In this document: positions 1 to 11,600 of the stretch, piece by piece
Numbering within the stretch: the first letter of the stretch is position 1
Layout of the letters: every line of letters begins with the position of its first letter
Source: Acridotheres tristis
Taxonomy: Eukaryota > Chordata > Aves > Passeriformes > Sturnidae
Length of the DNA: 64,000 bases
Reading direction: 5' to 3'
Assembly (NCBI GenBank): GCA_037013685.1
Contig: CM072896.1
Coordinates: 13,713,444 to 13,777,443 of the forward strand
The notes under the pieces: model-generated
What the model saw: the letters and a program-made list of their open reading frames with translations, nothing else
What the model was told of the DNA's origin: nothing
Databases searched by the model: none
Program-made: the position numbers and the translations under genes

Positions 1-3000
1 TTACGAAGTAGGAAGAGGTTTCTTTCCACCTGCACCTCCCCCCACTATGGTTGGGAAAGACTATCAGATCTGAAAAACCACTTGCTTTTTTAGACTTTGA
101 ACTTCCTGATAAGTTGGCTGCCTCAGGTACTTTATAACTGCCGAAAACTTATTGCTGCATTTTACCACATTTCATATGTTATTCCTTCACATACTTAGTA
201 GAGGATGTTTTAAAATGATGTGAAACCGTAACTACACTCATGTCTTGAATTTTTTGAAGCTTCGTTTTCAATTTCATAAACAAGCCAATTTTGTGATCTT
301 TAAAAGTGAAAATCATTAGCTGTAAAGTACTATTAAAATGTAGCGTCCACTTGCAGTAAGAATAAGAAAAACTTGTATCAGTTTTCAATCTCTGCATTTA
401 TCTATGCAATACTCACACATGGCATGGAGGTTGGAACTAAAGATCTACAAGATCCCTCCCAATCCAAACCATTCTACAATTCTATGCAGTAAAATCTGCA
501 CAGAGATGATTTTTTTTAGAAAAAAAAGAACACCATGTTTCTAACCTGCATATAAAATATAACTCGGTTCTTGATTTTCAGATTTCTGTCTTTCATCTAA
601 AAACATATAAAAGTCTCTACTGGAACCTGAAGGCTCAGGAAAGCAAGTCTATTTTTCGTCTTCTATGTCTTCAAGATAATTCTGTAGATAGGCAGGTTCG
701 CTATTCTACATTTTCAACTGGTCTTTTACTCACACATATTTTTTACTGATTTATTTACATCTTCAACTGCAAGTCATTCATACAGGAAGAAAGAACTTTC
801 TGTATAATACTACCAAAACCTGTGTGTGTTCCCTTGATCACACTGCAGCTCTCACTAATGGAATTATATGGCTTTATGAAAGGATGCATTAGGGGATATC
901 CATGCTAAACAGAGCTTAATTTCTTCTTACAAACATACTGATACAAATGCCTTGGTGAAACACTCATCAAACTCCAAAAACAAAAGTCCACTCAAATTAT
1001 ATCTGAAAAGCTACTCCTGGAGTGAGGCCCTGAGGAACAACACTCCTGTGTTTAAGCTTTACACATGCCAGTCTTTAGACAGAGTAATATCAGGGCTTTG
1101 TGGTACCGAAGTCAACAAGCTCATCAAGCTCCCAAATGAAGTCAGGAATAATCCACTTATATTCGTCGAGATCTGGCATCATGTCCTTCCACTGATCATA
1201 TGTCTAACAGAGAAAGGAAAAAAATCATGGTAGAAACAGAAAAAGAAATGTACACAGAGAAGTGCATGAGCAACTACTACCTACACATGAAACATAGTAG
1301 CCCACCATTTTTAGATATGAGTATTACTTTGATCTATTAAGATCTATAGTAGTTTTCTAAACAATGTTTTCCATATTCACTCATCTTTATTATCATCAGT
1401 TAACCAAGCAATGTCATCTTGTATTTTTGTGGCTATAATAAGAACTTCTTTTTTGAAGTATGTAATAACAAAGACAAAATGCATAAAGTAGCTTCCAGAG
1501 ATAAATACCTTCTTAGCTGTGTAGCCACCTCCTACTGCAGATCCTAAAATGAGATAACGAACTTTGAGAAGCCTGGAGGCTAATCTGGCCAGCCAAAAGT
1601 TCCTGTGGGACTGGTATCCATGTTTTACATTTAAAAGTTTTGTTTTGTGAAGGGGAAGACGATTCAGAGAAGAGAATTGCTGAATGGATATCCTTAATGG
1701 AGGTCTCTGGAACTTTGAACTTGGATAGTAAGGATGATGTATACTTCGGGAAACAAGATGCAGGTTTTGAAGCGGTGATTTTTTCTTTATTCCATAGCTG
1801 CTATTTGCTAGACTCCGGCAGATGACACTAACAGAAAAAAATAAAAACTTTAACTGATTTCTTCAATACAGCATTAACTCAAACACCTCTTCAGAAGCAA
1901 TCCACATTGTATTTTAGCTGGTTACAGATAATCTTATCACATCACCTTAAACGCACAATTTCCAGCTACTGCTGCTATGCTTATGAGGAAAATAAAAAGC
2001 TGCAAACATTGTTAACAGGTGTGGTATTTTTAGTGACTGCAGGCATAAAATGTTAACTACAAATTCTGAAGTCTGTTATGGATTACGTTTAACTTTCACA
2101 CTTCCATAAGGCAAGTAAAAGCATAATTTGGGCTAGAGTCCACAGAAGACTCGCAACATAGAAGAAAACGTAACAGTTTGGCCTGTCTTATTCTCTAAAT
2201 GAACTTATGAACTTTTAGAGAACATTAAGTTAGTAAAGGATTTCCAAACTTTAAAAAACCCAATACATAGAAAAAAAAAATCCTTTGTAGAATACATTTG
2301 TCCTATGTAGGCCAAGCATGTGTTTAATAACATCTTTCAGTTCCTTTCACTTGCTGTGGTTCCAGGATTACAAGACTATGATTTTGTCTTGGGTCATGCA
2401 TAGAAGATTAGTTCTGGAGAGAGCTGCACCATGTACACTGATGCTTTCATGAAGGAATTCAGACTTAAGATGGAAAGGTCTGGAAATTTGACTCTGAAAG
2501 CAGAGCACAGCCATGAGAAGCCCATGGTAAAACACAGGAGCCTTATCAATCCTGCCTATGTTAAGCAAGCACATGGCCTGGAATAAAACTTATGTACTTT
2601 TGATTACACTATCTGCATGCTGCAATGGCTTGAGGCAATTTCGCTGGTTTAGGGAAAAGACAACTACTCTAAAAAAAGTAATTTCTTCTGTAATTTTTTG
2701 GATGTGCCATCATCTCAGAATGGTTAATATTAAATCATTTAGTGAATGCAAAATATGTGTTAAGTTACAGGCTTGAAATTTTAAATGTTGAAATGAAAGC
2801 TTGTCTTTTGATGCTTTTTTCAGGGTTTTCAATATTATCAAGTGCATTTACTTCCAAATGGATCAAATAAAAGAAAAAAGTGCTTCATATCACTGAAATG
2901 GTAAATTATGAATCCCATAATCCTAAAACATTTAAAATTAACAGATTTTAACAAGAAATAGTGAATCGTATTTAGTAGAAAATAATTTCTAATAACATAC

Positions 3001-4786
3001 TCTATGATCTGTACAGTTCTTTGCCTCAAGATTTTCAATGTACTAGAGACGACAGGCACATTCTTAATGTCCAAAGAAGTGAAAGCCTTTGTCATAAAAA
3101 GGACTTTTAATCCAGAAACTGAGATTTTGGAAGATGAGTTAAAAATCAGAATTCAGACATTTTTCTCTCTTAAAGACCAATTTTGCCATTGAGATAAGTT
3201 TAGAAATTTCCTTTAGTGCAATGGAAAACTCAGCAAAGGAACTCCAGGGACTGCTCTGCTGCTCTGAAAGTCCTTGTTCCTAAGTCACTAAGGCTGTGAA
3301 GGACATCCTGTGCTGCTACACTAAACTATCTCTGCAAGGCTGGGCTTTGGCAATAAGAAACTTAGAACCTAGAAATAGTAAGTAGGAACAGAACAATTCC
3401 TAAACCAGTAAATCATTTCTCATCTTGGACATGGAATTACAAGAGACTCAGAAATTAACTACAAATAGAAACAATACAAAAGTGCCTCCGCACTTGAAAT
3501 GTCTTCTTTCCCAGTTTTGAAGCCAGGTTTTTAAATTATGGTGTGATAAGCCTGTATGAAGCATGCCAATGATTGGGTTGTTTATTATTTTGTTTTGCAG
3601 TCCTTACCATTTCACAGACATTTATTATTTTCAGTAGAGACCATGTGGTAGCATATACCTTGGCAGTCACTCCTCACTATTCATCTTCACCTGGGCTAAA
3701 GGCATTTTGTGTAATATTATGTGACTTTCTTCTCTGGGAATTTTCTTTTAGAACACATTGTGTTTTACAGTATTCAATCTGTGTGTTTACACTGAAGGAA
3801 AAATTGAATTCCACTAAAGTCTTCTGGCAAAACCTCAATCCACAACTTCTTTTTGAGTGTTATTGCACATTTCAAAGTCAACTGCTTTACTTGCACATCT
3901 GAAATCTTGTAATTCATTAAAACCCTCACTACTCCTCCATCACACCAAAACTTTCATTTTCTATTTCCTCTCTCCTCCTGCTGCTAGGCCTCCTGATGAA
4001 TACTGACCAAAAAATCACCTTGAGATCGTCAACGAAAAGTACAGCCAGATTGAAAAGGATGGCAGAACAATGCTATTAAATTAAGTACTTAACGAGTTCC
4101 AAATTTCAAGCCTCTGCAACATTGGTTTTAACAGTAACAAAAACTATCCTTCTGGACACGAGTAGCTCTGCCTGATTACAGGCCTGCAATCCTGCACTGA
4201 GATTATAAGTGTCTTGTAAAACACAAAGAAGTGGCTTGTTATGCCTGTGACTACAAAGCAAACGCAACAAAAAGCACGGCAGCATTTTCTTTCTCATTCA
4301 GCAATGCTTATTTTCCTACTGCTGCTCCCAAAGAGGGACTGGAACTAGATGATCTTCACGTTCCCCTTCCAACCCAAACCATTCCATGACTCTATGAAAT
4401 TTGCCAAGGAACATCGTGCTATTATCCACCATTCACGGTCATTGCTCCAGCCTGGAATGGTGTAGCAAAACGGCGGAAAACAAGCGGAACGCAAGGTAGC
4501 TGCTGGCAGACAACGCGCCTCGAGCACCTCAGGGCGAGAATGCGGGAGAAGCAGCTCCCTTCTACAAACACCGCTTCCCCTAGGTCCCAGGGGAGCTGGA
4601 GGATGGGAAACTGCCCAGCCCGAGGGTACCAGGCTGCCGCCTGCAGCAGCCTCAGGCCCGGCCCTGCGCCACTCATACTCACACCCGCACGTCGCACCCC
4701 AACCCGCTGTGCTGCTCCGCCTCCCCCGCCAGGGGTACCAGGCCCCATCCTACTTACCAAGCCGCCGCCGCCCGCGTCCGCCACAT
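1..4786 (-). CDS. OPA1: OPA1, 5' part of the gene (exons 1-3)
   Basis: This is the start of the gene for the dynamin-related GTPase of the mitochondrial inner membrane, which drives inner-membrane fusion and shapes cristae. Coding exons read on the minus strand are 4786-4758, 1827-1509 and 1203-1107. Spliced together they give 148 codons plus one base in an open frame, beginning [10 protein letters not shown]. The order is a basic, arginine-rich mitochondrial presequence, then the hydrophobic anchor around residues 99-113 ([12 protein letters not shown]), then the [10 protein letters not shown] segment of the intermembrane-space side. The wording matches vertebrate OPA1 as I remember it, and exon lengths 319 and 97 equal the human ones as I recall them. 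The GTPase and later domains lie left of base 1. Bases 1-1106 look like intron 3, with no further exon seen. Confidence 0.95.
425..488 (+). repeat. CR1 LINE 3' end fragment
   Basis: The stretch has the wording of a CR1 3' tail: GGAACTA, GATCT, then TCCAA-CC and an ATTCTATG-like end. It lies in OPA1 intron 3 and is only a truncated tail, with no coding part. Family assignment is from recognition of the tail alone. Confidence 0.6.
1107..1203 (-). CDS. OPA1: OPA1 coding exon 3
   Basis: 97 bases with a CTGTTAG acceptor and a GTACCA donor. It encodes [17 protein letters not shown] and the following acidic stretch ending in VDF, just after the membrane anchor. The exon ends one base into a codon. 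Confidence 0.95.
1509..1827 (-). CDS. OPA1: OPA1 coding exon 2
   Basis: 319 bases between a polypyrimidine-CTGTTAG acceptor and a GTATTT donor. It encodes residues 10-116: the rest of the presequence, the [11 protein letters not shown] stretch, then the inner-membrane anchor with [12 protein letters not shown]. This run is strongly conserved among vertebrate OPA1 proteins, which makes the assignment secure. Confidence 0.96.
4326..4398 (+). repeat. CR1 LINE 3' end fragment
   Basis: A CR1-like tail: GGAACTAGATGATC, CTTCCAACCC, then ATTCCATGACTCTATG. It lies in OPA1 intron 1, about 0.4 kb from exon 1. It is a second short 5'-truncated copy of the same kind as the one near base 450. Confidence 0.7.
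4758..4786 (-). CDS. OPA1: OPA1 coding exon 1
   Basis: The exon holds the start codon (CAT on the plus strand at 4784-4786) and 29 coding bases for MWRTRAAAA plus two bases of a cysteine codon. It ends at a strong GTAAGT donor. The phase (two bases carried over) fits the exon 2 acceptor exactly. It is the N-terminus of the import signal and sits inside the CpG island. Confidence 0.92.
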
Positions 4787-5035
4787 CGTAAGGGCCGGCA
4801 GGGAGCGGGAGCGGCCCGGGAGCCGCGGGAGCGCGGCCGGACTGAGGGCAAGGGCAGGGGCGGCCGCTTCCGGGCACCGCGGTCCGCGCAGCCTGCCCCG
4901 CCGGAAACCGCGCCTCACCGCGCGAAGGTTCCGGGCTCGGCGGCGGAGAAGGAGGGAGAGTTTAGAGGGAGCACCGTGGGGGCCGGGCGGCCAGGAGCGG
5001 AGAATCGGGAAGTGCTAGATCTGTTATTCTTGGAT

Positions 5036-5275
5036 CAGAGATCCCCTCACCGGCATCGTGCATCTGTCACACCCGGATCAGGGATCTCCGCACCGGCATC
5101 ATGGATCTGTCACACTGCGGGCCTGGATCCCTGCACCGGGATCATGGATCTGTCACACTTTTATCGGGGATCTCCGCAGCGGCGTCATCCATCTGTCACG
5201 CTTGGATCACGGATCCCCACATCTAGGGCATGGATCCCTCACCCCGCGGTCCTGGATCCCCCACACCGGGCTCTG
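5036..5275. repeat. Degenerate GC-rich minisatellite
   Basis: Imperfect repeats of a unit around 30-50 bases long recur through this stretch. Shared blocks are GGATCTGTCACAC, GGATCCC, TCTCCGCA and CACCGG. Five or more diverged copies can be picked out. It adjoins the OPA1 CpG island on the upstream side. Confidence 0.7.
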
Positions 5276-5399
5276 TGCCCCCTCACACCCCAGTGATCGC
5301 CTCGGGGCCTCGTCCCTGTGCCCCTGGCCCCTGTCGGGCTCCCCAGCGCGGCCCGGCGCGGCCCGGCAGGGCTGGAGCGGTGCTGAGGTGAAGCCCAGC

Positions 5400-8300
5400 C
5401 CGGCCGGTGGTACCAGGGTCTGCCACGCTATTACAGATAGGATTCTGATGAGTCCCCAGCTGTTGTTGTCTCTGGGCAGTGCATGACACGGGTGGCAGCG
5501 CTGCCTTGAAAGCTGGAAAACACAAGGTGTTTCCCAGCGGCTTCTGTGAGTTGTTGGGATTTTTTCCCGGCCACACTGAAACAAGAGGCAAAGGAGGCAC
5601 CAGAAGAGTTGATCAGCTCCGTCCGTCTGCCCTCACACAGGATCACCTCTGGTTAGGTCATGTCTGAGCAGTGTGTGCCACACCTGTCCCTAAAGACCAC
5701 AGACATTGGAGTGTTCACCTGGCAAAGCCAGTGCTTGCTAACTTTAGTAGAAAGTATTCCCTTGTGCGTGATCTGAATCTTTCTTGTAACATGTCCACAG
5801 TGGACATGGATAGTATTGTATTGTCCAGTTATGTGTTTGAAGACTGTTGCCATGACTCTTCTCAGTCTCCTTTTCTTTAGATATAACAACATTAAGTACC
5901 TCTTCCATATTCTACAACTACTTTGTCATTCTTCTTGGTGCTGTCCTGTGGACTGTCACCTGTTGATTCACTGCTTCCTTTCTATAATGTGGCCAGAACT
6001 GGATGTCACAGGCTGAGAAACAGAAAATGAGATTTGGGATGCTTTAGACGTCAAGGTTCTGTTTATACTGTGAGATTTTTCAAAGCAAAATAAATTGCAT
6101 AAGGATGACATAATATGTACATGTGTTTTCAGCACTGAGATAAAAGTTATTGGGATGGGATGAGATGAGGCATGGGTTTTTGTCTCTTGCTTGCCTACTT
6201 TGTGACTATTTATTTATAAGTTTAAGGGACTATATTTTAAATCCTACTTTGCTTTTATATTTTAGCTTGACCAGTTATTTTTATAATTTATGTATGATTT
6301 TTAAAGGCAAGTTTCAATTTAAAAATATTAATGATAATACTCTATAGGACATGCTAACAAATAACTTTTTATGAATAAATGCTATGTAATTCTTGCTCCA
6401 AACAGCAGAGAGCATTACATAACTAAAGGTTCCACTTCAGTCTGCTTTTTCTCCAGATGATGGTGAACATGCTTAAGAAAATGAACAAATGTCTTTGTTG
6501 AAATGAACAAGCCATCTTCTTTGGTTCTAGATTAACACTTTGATGAATTATTATGATAGATTGTCAGACTATGGAAATAATTAACGTTTTGCACCTTTAA
6601 CCTGTTTTTGCTTCATTTTCATTTGTAAAGGTATAGATACTCCTATAAGAGTGTTCTCTAGGAGTGCAGAACACCTTGGAGCTGGAATAAAACTACGAAT
6701 AGTGAAAAGATTGTATGAGCCTTTATTCTTCCCGGGAGACCCTGCTTTGGTGGGATCTCTGCATCTCTCATCTCTGTGCCAGAGCAACCAAGGACCCGTG
6801 TTGCACCATCATCTACTACAGGCACTAGAAAGAGCAAGGGTGATGTTTGGGAAAGCAGCAAAAGCTGACCAGGCAGAAAAGGCATGTGTGACAGTCCTGT
6901 TTTTCACCCCTGGCACCTCCCAAAATAATGAATCATTTCCCAAAATCATCAGCCTGCCTTAAAAAAGGTACCTTTGCAGTTGTTTCCTGTCTGTTACAGC
7001 TTCTAGATAGCAATGCTCATTTTCCCCATGTAATCAGGTTTATCAGAAATCGAATTTATTATGTTCTTTCCTTCGAAGTTTTAGTTTATACTGTGACATT
7101 CCTATAATGACTGGAGTTCCCTTTCCTTGGTCTCAAAAGAATAAAATGGTAATTTGAGAGGCTCAGAGCAAGTTGCAGTGGGAGGAAGGAGAGGGTAGCA
7201 CTGAAGTTGGGTCTGGAAAGAACATTGTTCCCCCTTGATCTTGTGGAATAAATCACCCTTACACAGCTTCGTACAGATATATTCTTGCCAGTGCAGCCTC
7301 TGCTCTGGGCTCCTTTGGGAAGTGTCAAGGCAAAACAGCTTGGCTCCAGTGCTTATCACCAGCATTTTCAAACACATCTGTCCCTGTACTGTGTATAGGT
7401 TCACATCTGTTCATATTAACTGACCTAATTCCTTCATTTTCTCTTTTCTATTTCTTGCATTTCTCTGTTTCAGTTTGTTTGAGCCTGCCCACTGGAGGAT
7501 AGGCAGTGGTCTTTCCTATTGCTTGAGAGATGGACTGGTACAAGTCCATGCCTTATGGCAACAAAATGCTGAGGAATAGGAGCTAACTTGATACCTCTGG
7601 ACTTGTTTCAGTCACCCTAGAAATAATGTTTTAGTTTATTTAACATACTTGCTGGAAGAACAGGTTTGCCTTTCCTGACCTCACTCCTAAAATATTTCTT
7701 GTGTAACTTCTTAAAAAGTAGCAAAGTACAAGGAAATACTAGTGAAATGGGAATGAATCACAAGACTAATCAGCAAATGCAGCCAAAAAAAAAAAAGAGA
7801 TGGTAAAACTCTCAGTGTTGTTTTCCTGACAGCTTCCTTTTGGCTCTGATTTAAAGGTCAGAGACATCTTATCCAGGTTACTGATATCAGTGGGAAACTC
7901 CAGTTTTCCCCAGAAGTGAGTAAATAACCTCAGTGATGTCTCCCAAAGTTTTATGGTGAGGTCAGAAGACATTCTATGAGGATATTCTCAATAATGAATA
8001 AAGGTTCTGGTTACAGATCTACCTGCTGAATCCTAACACACAGGCAGTGCATAAATCCAGCTGCAGAACTGGGGCCCCTTTTTGCAGTGCCAGAGCTTGA
8101 TTTATTTTCCACTGCATATGTGGGGATCGCTGCTGGACACTTAGCTCAGACTGGTTGCTAAGAGTGTTAACAACAGCAATGCCTATTTTTGTTTCTTATT
8201 TGGACACACTCCTGGTCTCCAGTGATTCCATAATCTCATGAAGAAAAATACTCCCCTCTTGCCCTCCCCTAAAAGTTTTGTGCCAACAGTGCTTGCTTGC

Positions 8301-8612
8301 ACTTACTGGAGTTATGCTCTGGAGTCATATTGTGGCAAACACTTGTAAGATTGAACTTTTTCTTTCCTGTATTGTTTTTGAGTGAATTCTGCATGAACCC
8401 TCACAATTGCAAAACTCCAACAACAGAATGGAGAGAGGAGGGATAAAGTGTTACCTGCTAACCCCAGAGAGGGAGGAGCTCCCTACTTCAAACATCATCA
8501 GAATTATAATGAAGGTGTGTACTTAGAGCACTTCCTCAATGTAGGAGTTCAAGCATACTATGCTGAAGACCTGTCCTGAGGGTGCTGTAGAAAATCTCCA
8601 GAGGGTCATTTC
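5400..8612. other. Intergenic region between OPA1 and ATP13A4
   Basis: I see no conserved coding sequence here. Short open frames are chance ones with no family resemblance. A non-coding first exon and promoter of ATP13A4 could lie in this interval, but nothing in the sequence pins it down. No CpG island adjoins the ATP13A4 start codon. Confidence 0.5.
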
Positions 8613-8675
8613 ATGGGGGAAAATCCTGCCAAGAACCATTATGCACAGCTTAACCAGGGAGAAGAGAATGAGATG
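8613..8675 (+). CDS. ATP13A4: ATP13A4 coding exon 1
   Basis: 63 bases, 21 codons, starting MGENPAKNH and ending GEENEM before GTGAGT. The end matches the human ATP13A4 N-terminus as remembered, which fixes the start. An in-frame continuation is found only at 16131, so intron 1 is 7.5 kb. Confidence 0.9.
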
Positions 8676-11600
8676 GTGAGTTGTATCTGTCTAGGTCTTT
8701 CTCAGCTTGAAGCAGAAGGTGGCACGTGTTCTACAATAAAATGCTACAAATTGTAATTGAGTTATGGCTAGTTGGGGTATTTCCTTGGTAGAAGCATAGT
8801 TTAAAAGGGATATATTTATTTTAGCAGAAAGAAAATAAGGTTGGTTGTGTCTGTTGGATTTAACCAGTTATCCCCTCCAACAGGAGATGATGGCTTAACA
8901 GATTATTCATGTGATGTTATAAATCTAGATGGAGGTGGTTTAATATGAACTTGAGGGATGGGCAAGACTGGCATCCTCGTCTGTTTGTGAGCTGGATCTC
9001 CAGGATAAGCTCCAGTTAGAGAACTGGAAACCTTGGCTTTCTCCAAAACATAAGAACACCTGTTATGTTTGCATAAATTACTGACAAATGCAGTCTGTTG
9101 AACTGCCAACATCATTGCAGAAGCTGGGGTTCCTAAATACAGAACTACTATATTTCTTTCCAGAGTTTCCCAGGGAGAAATGTGTTTGCATGGATTTTGT
9201 AACCTTTGGAAATAAGTCCTATGTTTACACAAAATCTCTGGCATGGCACTGCTCTTAAACAGCAATGTTAATGCACTATTGAAGTGAATTCAGTGCTTCT
9301 GAGCTGCTTTGGCATTACTGTGTATTATGAGTCAGCTATTCATATGGATTCTGTCCCTGCTGGAGATGTCAGATCCATGATGCACCTGTACAACACCAAT
9401 TCTTAGGCATATCTGGTAAATGCAGTGCTTCTCAAAATTTCTGTGCTGCAGAGCCGCTGGAGAGCTGCTGTGAGTGCCTGCAGGATTTCAACAGCAAAGT
9501 TATTGAAACATAGTCACTTACAAGGTGACACAACTTTCACTTTCAGAAATCCTGGAGAAGTCTTCAAAATCTCCTGTCTGAGATTCCTGTTCAGTGAAAG
9601 AGCTTGTGTCATGTGCAAACATGGATACCTGTTATCTTGCAAAGAAAAATGTGGATTTTCAGACAGCTCTCTCGGCCATGCAGGGTAGGGAAGATGCCAC
9701 ATTTTGCGTAATACAAACCTGGGGAATGCAGTAGAGAGTCACCCAGCAGCACGAACCGAGCAGTGCAGGAAGCACAAGGCACTGGCTCCGAGGGTGGGGA
9801 CTAATTAGCTCGGTGCAATGCGGAACCCGACTGGCTCCACCGCCCAGTTACTAAACCTGCTGGCAGCACCCCGCTCCTGGCTCTAGCCCTGGTGCTGATG
9901 TGCCACTGCTCCCCAGCTCCAAAAAACTGCTGGGTTTGTGCCTCTGCTCCACCCTGCCCTGTCCTTCTAGGACTATAAACACCCTGTCCCGCTCTCACCG
10001 CTATTGGTGCTGTCTCTTAGCAATGCCAGAATTGAGCTGGAGCTAATTAGGTTTAAGTGGATTGACTGGTGCTGTGTACAATCACACTATTGTACCCTGA
10101 ATGTTCACTTCCAGCTATGCACTGCTGAGACACCCAAGCTGTGCTTGTATGGAGCCAGTTATCCCAAAGATGTTCTTGTTTCTCACAAGTATCATACTGA
10201 GCTCATGTGTGCTGAATCCGGTGCTCAGGGATCTGCACTGTCAATCTGAGGTTTTCCGTGCAGAGCTGCTGTGTGTGCCCAGTGTTGAGTCAGTCTTCAC
10301 TATGAATCCAGAGTGTGTGACAGTTTCCATGCTCTCCATGCCTTCAGTGAGTATGATCAGTGCTCATTCACCTGGGGTTCCCAAATGGAAATCGAAGAGA
10401 AAAGACTTGTAAAGCACTTGAATAGAAAATGCAATTAAAACTGTAGCCAAATTAAGCTAAATTAGGCAGGAATGCATGTGTTTGTTACATAGATGTAAGG
10501 GTGAAAAAAAGTATGAGATAGAGGAAGATATCCCTGAGAATGCATGAGGTACTGTAAGACGATGAGAAAAAAAAGCAACGTGTGTATAGAAAAAGAGAAC
10601 AGCTAATGTGTGTATTTGTGTGAAAGGAAAAAAGAAAGTAGTATGTAAATGAGAGTAGCTGTGAAGAAAAAGAAGGATCTCTTTAAGCAGAGGAGTGAAG
10701 AAGAATATGTGAAGTAAAAAGAATTACTTTTTTTAAAAATTCAAAGCCATGAAAAATATTTTTGATGTTGTTTTCAACAGTCGGTTTAATCTACCTGAAA
10801 CCATATTATTAACAAGCAGTTCTTGACTTCTCAAACAAGATCAGATCTCTTGGTCTAATAATGTAACAGCTGACACTGTGCAAGTGCCAGTTCTTCCAGA
10901 GTGGAATAGTTCAAGTAATCTGAAAGCATGCAAGTAATTAATTTGAACTCTGGATGTGCAATGCTTCCATCTGTTGAACCAGCTGTCCAATTTGCTGAGG
11001 AAAGTTGGGGAACTCTAATAAGAAGAAATACTTCTAAGTTTTCTTCTGTATTTCCATTTCTTGGTACAGCTGAGGTGCTAGATAGTTCTGGATTTAAGAG
11101 TAATCACTCTGACTTAGGAAATCTAACCTGTATATCTTTGTATGTGTCTTTGGGGTTACTTAACAATTGCTGCAGAACATTTGCTTGAATGAAAGTTCAC
11201 TCTTCTGCTATGCAGCTAAAACTTAACAAAGTATATTCAGAGCATGAGATAAACTCTCTCTCCATAACCATTTGTAGTACCAGAAAGATCTTATTAGTGT
11301 GAGAGAACTCTGGACACAGCAGCTTGCCTCAGAGAGGGCTAATACTATGCTTCCCTTCAGAAAAATCTGCTTGAAGATTTTGAGAAGTATATTTACTGTG
11401 GAATACAAAGAGGAAGGAAAAACACATCTTTATGCTCTCTGCCAATTTGATGTTCTTCTCTGCACAGCTTGGGAAATAATCATTCCCTTTGCACAAAACC
11501 TAAAATGCAAAGCTTAAGTCTTGCAGTGTAAAAGATTGTGATAGACTTTGACAGGCTGCTGCTTTCGGAAGGATTTGCCAGCAGCCTGTCTTAAGCATGT

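Larger units (their letters stand above)
4480..5400. promoter_or_regulatory. CpG island and promoter region of OPA1
   Basis: Base composition turns sharply GC-rich and CpG-dense here, unlike the AT-rich surroundings, and the island covers OPA1 exon 1. This is the usual look of a housekeeping promoter. No TATA box near the start codon was recognised. Whether it also drives transcription towards ATP13A4 on the other strand cannot be told from sequence. Confidence 0.75.

Noticed and set aside
640..720. Minus-strand piece reading [12 protein letters not shown], thought to be OPA1 exon 4
   Set aside because: It stops at TAG and does not resemble the OPA1 sequence expected after exon 3; no splice sites fit.
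4422..5584. Several long open frames on both strands
   Set aside because: High GC in the CpG island and minisatellite lowers stop frequency; only the 29 coding bases of OPA1 exon 1 have family support.
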